Assembly: GCA_947483455.1 (NCBI GenBank)
Contig: CANKNK010000076.1
Span: 1-7,641 of the forward strand
Length of the DNA: 7,641 nucleotides
Source: Comamonadaceae bacterium
GTDB lineage: Bacteria; Pseudomonadota; Gammaproteobacteria; Burkholderiales; Burkholderiaceae_C
Direction of reading: 5' to 3'
Shown: positions 6,415 through 7,641 of the stretch, piece by piece
Layout: every line of letters starts with the position of its first letter
Position numbering within the stretch: the stretch's first letter is position 1
Notes under the pieces: generated by a model
The model's database searches: none
What the model was told of the DNA's origin: nothing
The model's input: only the letters and a program-made list of their open reading frames with translations
Made by a program: the position numbers and the translations under genes

Positions 6415-7316
6415 GCCGCCTTCTTTGCCATGTGCGCAATCCATTGCGGCGGGGCCATGGGAAAGCCCAAGCGCTCGCGGCTCTCGTAATAGCACTGCGC
6501 CACGCCGCGCGCCAGGTTGCGGATGCGGCCCATATAGGCGGCGCGCTCGGTCACGCTGATGGCGCCGCGTGCGTCGAGCAAATTAAAGGTATGCGCCGCT
6601 TTGAGCACTTGTTCGTACGCGGGCAAGGCCAAGGGCACCTCGATCAAATGCTTGGCTTGTTTTTCGTGCGCTGAAAAGGCGGTGAATAAAAAATCGGTGT
6701 CGCTGTGCTCAAAGTTATAGGTGGACTGCTCCACTTCGTTTTGCTTGTAGACATCGCCATAGGACATGTCGGCAGTCCACTGCAAGTTGTAGACGTTGTC
6801 CACGCCTTGCAAGTACATGGCCAGGCGCTCCAGGCCGTAAGTGATTTCGCCGGTCACTGGTTTGCAATCGATGCCGCCTACTTGCTGGAAATAGGTGAAC
6901 TGCGTCACCTCCATGCCATTGAGCCACACTTCCCAGCCCAAGCCCCAGGCACCCAGGGTGGGGTTTTCCCAATCGTCTTCGACAAAACGGATGTCGTTGT
7001 GTTTCAGATCAAAGCCCAGCGCCTCTAGGGAGCCGAGGTACAAATCCAGAATATTGGCCGGGGCGGGCTTCATCACTACCTGGTACTGGTAGTAGTGCTG
7101 CAAGCGATTGGGGTTTTCGCCGTAGCGCCCGTCTTTGGGGCGGCGACTGGGTTGCACATAAGCGGCCTTCCAAGGCTCGGGGCCGATGGCGCGTAAAAAC
7201 GTCGCCGTGTGGGAGGTGCCGGCGCCCACTTCCATGTCGTAAGGTTGTAAGAGCGCGCAACCTTGCGCGTCCCAATAGGACTGCAAAGTCAAAATAATTT
7301 GCTGGAATGTCAACAT
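6411..7316 (-). CDS. glyQ: Glycyl-tRNA synthetase alpha subunit
   Basis: Catalytic alpha chain of the heterotetrameric glycyl-tRNA synthetase, a class II enzyme activating glycine with ATP in the cytoplasm; 301 residues, the usual size. Recognisable blocks are [15 protein letters not shown] at the N-terminus, [20 protein letters not shown] (23-42), the motif 2 region [19 protein letters not shown] (53-71), [19 protein letters not shown] (113-131) and motif 3 [12 protein letters not shown] (157-168). The ATG at 7316 matches the family N-terminus. An in-frame GTG at 7337 would add seven residues (MLRRIHR) and is the start with the better Shine-Dalgarno (AAGG five bases upstream), so the true start deserves a check. 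Its stop overlaps the glyS start by four bases. It is preceded by a spacer of about 210 bases, so it is probably the first gene of the operon or follows an internal promoter. Confidence 0.97.
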   Translation of the reverse strand: MLTFQQIILTLQSYWDAQGCALLQPYDMEVGAGTSHTATFLRAIGPEPWKAAYVQPSRRPKDGRYGENPNRLQHYYQYQVVMKPAPANILDLYLGSLEALGFDLKHNDIRFVEDDWENPTLGAWGLGWEVWLNGMEVTQFTYFQQVGGIDCKPVTGEITYGLERLAMYLQGVDNVYNLQWTADMSYGDVYKQNEVEQSTYNFEHSDTDFLFTAFSAHEKQAKHLIEVPLALPAYEQVLKAAHTFNLLDARGAISVTERAAYMGRIRNLARGVAQCYYESRERLGFPMAPPQWIAHMAKKAA

Positions 7317-7529
7317 GCGATGGATGCGGCGCAGCACGCGCGCCTTGGGTTGGGCTGCTTAGCAAGGTTTGCAGCGTAAGTTGGCAATTCTACGGGCCAT
7401 TGATGCAAACGCTGTGGCGCAAGATAGGCCCTGTGCGCTATGGCCAGGGCGGCGCTTGAATCAGCTTGGCACCAGCGGCGCCAATATGCGGCAAAAAGTG
7501 CTCTTGTGGCACGGGATACTGTTGGCGCC
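7317..7529 (-). promoter_or_regulatory. lnt-glyQ intergenic spacer, possible glyQ operon promoter
   Basis: No gene is supported here. Reading the minus strand, an 8-base inverted repeat GGCGCCAA (7529-7522) / TTGGCGCC (7484-7477) flanks a weak terminator-like hairpin. Further downstream TTGCCA followed 17 bases later by TGCTAA is the best promoter-like pair I could find; its -35 box matches 5/6, but the -10 box is poor (2/6). I see no T-box leader or glycine riboswitch fold. A promoter is inferred mainly from the length of this gap in otherwise tight gene packing. Confidence 0.3.
7493..7512 (-). terminator. Weak intrinsic-terminator-like hairpin after lnt
   Basis: On the minus strand GTGC, a seven-base loop and GCAC are followed directly by five T residues, starting about 17 bases after the lnt stop. 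The stem is only 4 base pairs, so termination would be partial at best and lnt transcripts may read through into glyQ. Confidence 0.3.
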
Positions 7530-7640
7530 TCAGTCCTGGCGCCTGCGTGACCATGCGGTCCAACACAGGGCTGCTATTCCCATCAGCCAAAGCGGCCACA
7601 AACCCCAGCGCGCTGCCCATAGGGCAAATGGCGTGAGCCC
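7530..7640 (-). CDS. lnt: Apolipoprotein N-acyltransferase, C-terminal end (partial)
   Basis: The last 36 codons of a gene cut by the right edge, translated directly from the minus strand: GLTPFALWAARWGLWP, then LWLMGIAALCWTAW, ending SRRRQD and TGA. The pattern G-L-T-P-(Y/F)-A followed by a short extracytoplasmic stretch, one hydrophobic helix and a basic cytoplasmic tail is how Lnt proteins end. Lnt adds the third acyl chain to the N-terminal cysteine of lipoproteins in the inner membrane. The neighbouring glyQ supports the call, because lnt directly upstream of glyQ is a common order in Burkholderiales as I recall it. The piece is short and carries no catalytic residue, so the call rests on the tail pattern plus context. 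The stop lies about 210 bases before glyQ. Confidence 0.75.
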   Translation of the reverse strand, partial: GLTPFALWAARWGLWPLWLMGIAALCWTAWSRRRQD

Positions 7641-7641
7641 C

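Noticed and set aside
7317..7529. A T-box or glycine riboswitch upstream of glyQ.
   Set aside because: I see no T-box sequence and no glycine-aptamer-like fold, and T-boxes are not expected in betaproteobacteria.
7438..7620. A minus-strand frame ending PVPQEHFLPHIGAAGA, which looks like the C-terminus of a class III extradiol (LigB/DODA-type) dioxygenase.
   Set aside because: It stops without the rest of that family's tail. The neighbouring minus-strand frame ending at 7530 gives a clean Lnt C-terminus (GLTPFALWAARWGLWP) that fits the gene order with glyQ, so the resemblance is a frame shadow.

Overview
This window reads as an ordinary chromosomal stretch of a betaproteobacterium, most likely Burkholderiales/Comamonadaceae (Rhodoferax- or Polaromonas-like). 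The reasons are the G+C-rich coding, the sparse Shine-Dalgarno signals, the protein sequences themselves and the gene order lnt-glyQ-glyS-gmhB-plsC-ygjP, which is familiar from that order. The lineage is my recognition and was not tested by search. The window is almost fully coding and shows no mobile element, CRISPR array, tRNA or rRNA.

Left block (1-1887). A PaaI-type hotdog thioesterase (cut by the left edge) and a MerR-family regulator lie on the minus strand and overlap by 11 bases. Diverging from them on the plus strand is a metallo-beta-lactamase-fold hydrolase. The 127-base divergent spacer holds a perfect 24-base palindrome at 772-795. It spans the -35 box and spacer of a good candidate promoter for the hydrolase and overlaps the -35 box of a candidate promoter for the merR gene. 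The regulator resembles LiuR-type MerR proteins that control branched-chain amino acid and acyl-CoA breakdown, so the simplest model is an autoregulated divergent unit. This is the most informative non-coding signal in the window.

Right block (1897-7641). Six minus-strand genes are read from right to left: the C-terminus of apolipoprotein N-acyltransferase (lnt), the glycyl-tRNA synthetase alpha and beta subunits (glyQ, glyS), D-glycero-D-manno-heptose-1,7-bisphosphate 7-phosphatase (gmhB), a PlsC-family lysophospholipid acyltransferase, and a YgjP/DUF45 zinc metallopeptidase. From glyQ to ygjP the spacing is -4, 15, 28 and 20 bases, so one transcript is likely. It links translation (glycine charging) with envelope building (LPS core heptose, phospholipid). 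A spacer of about 210 bases between lnt and glyQ has a weak terminator-like hairpin and possibly the operon promoter. The hydrolase and ygjP converge with only 9 bases between their stop codons, and a short hairpin sits across the junction.

I found no convincing undescribed system. The points worth a second look are the palindromic operator, the near-leaderless start of the hydrolase, a pentapeptide repeat in the N-terminal linker of YgjP, and start-codon ambiguities. One trap at the right edge is a minus-strand reading frame that mimics an extradiol dioxygenase but is a shadow of lnt.
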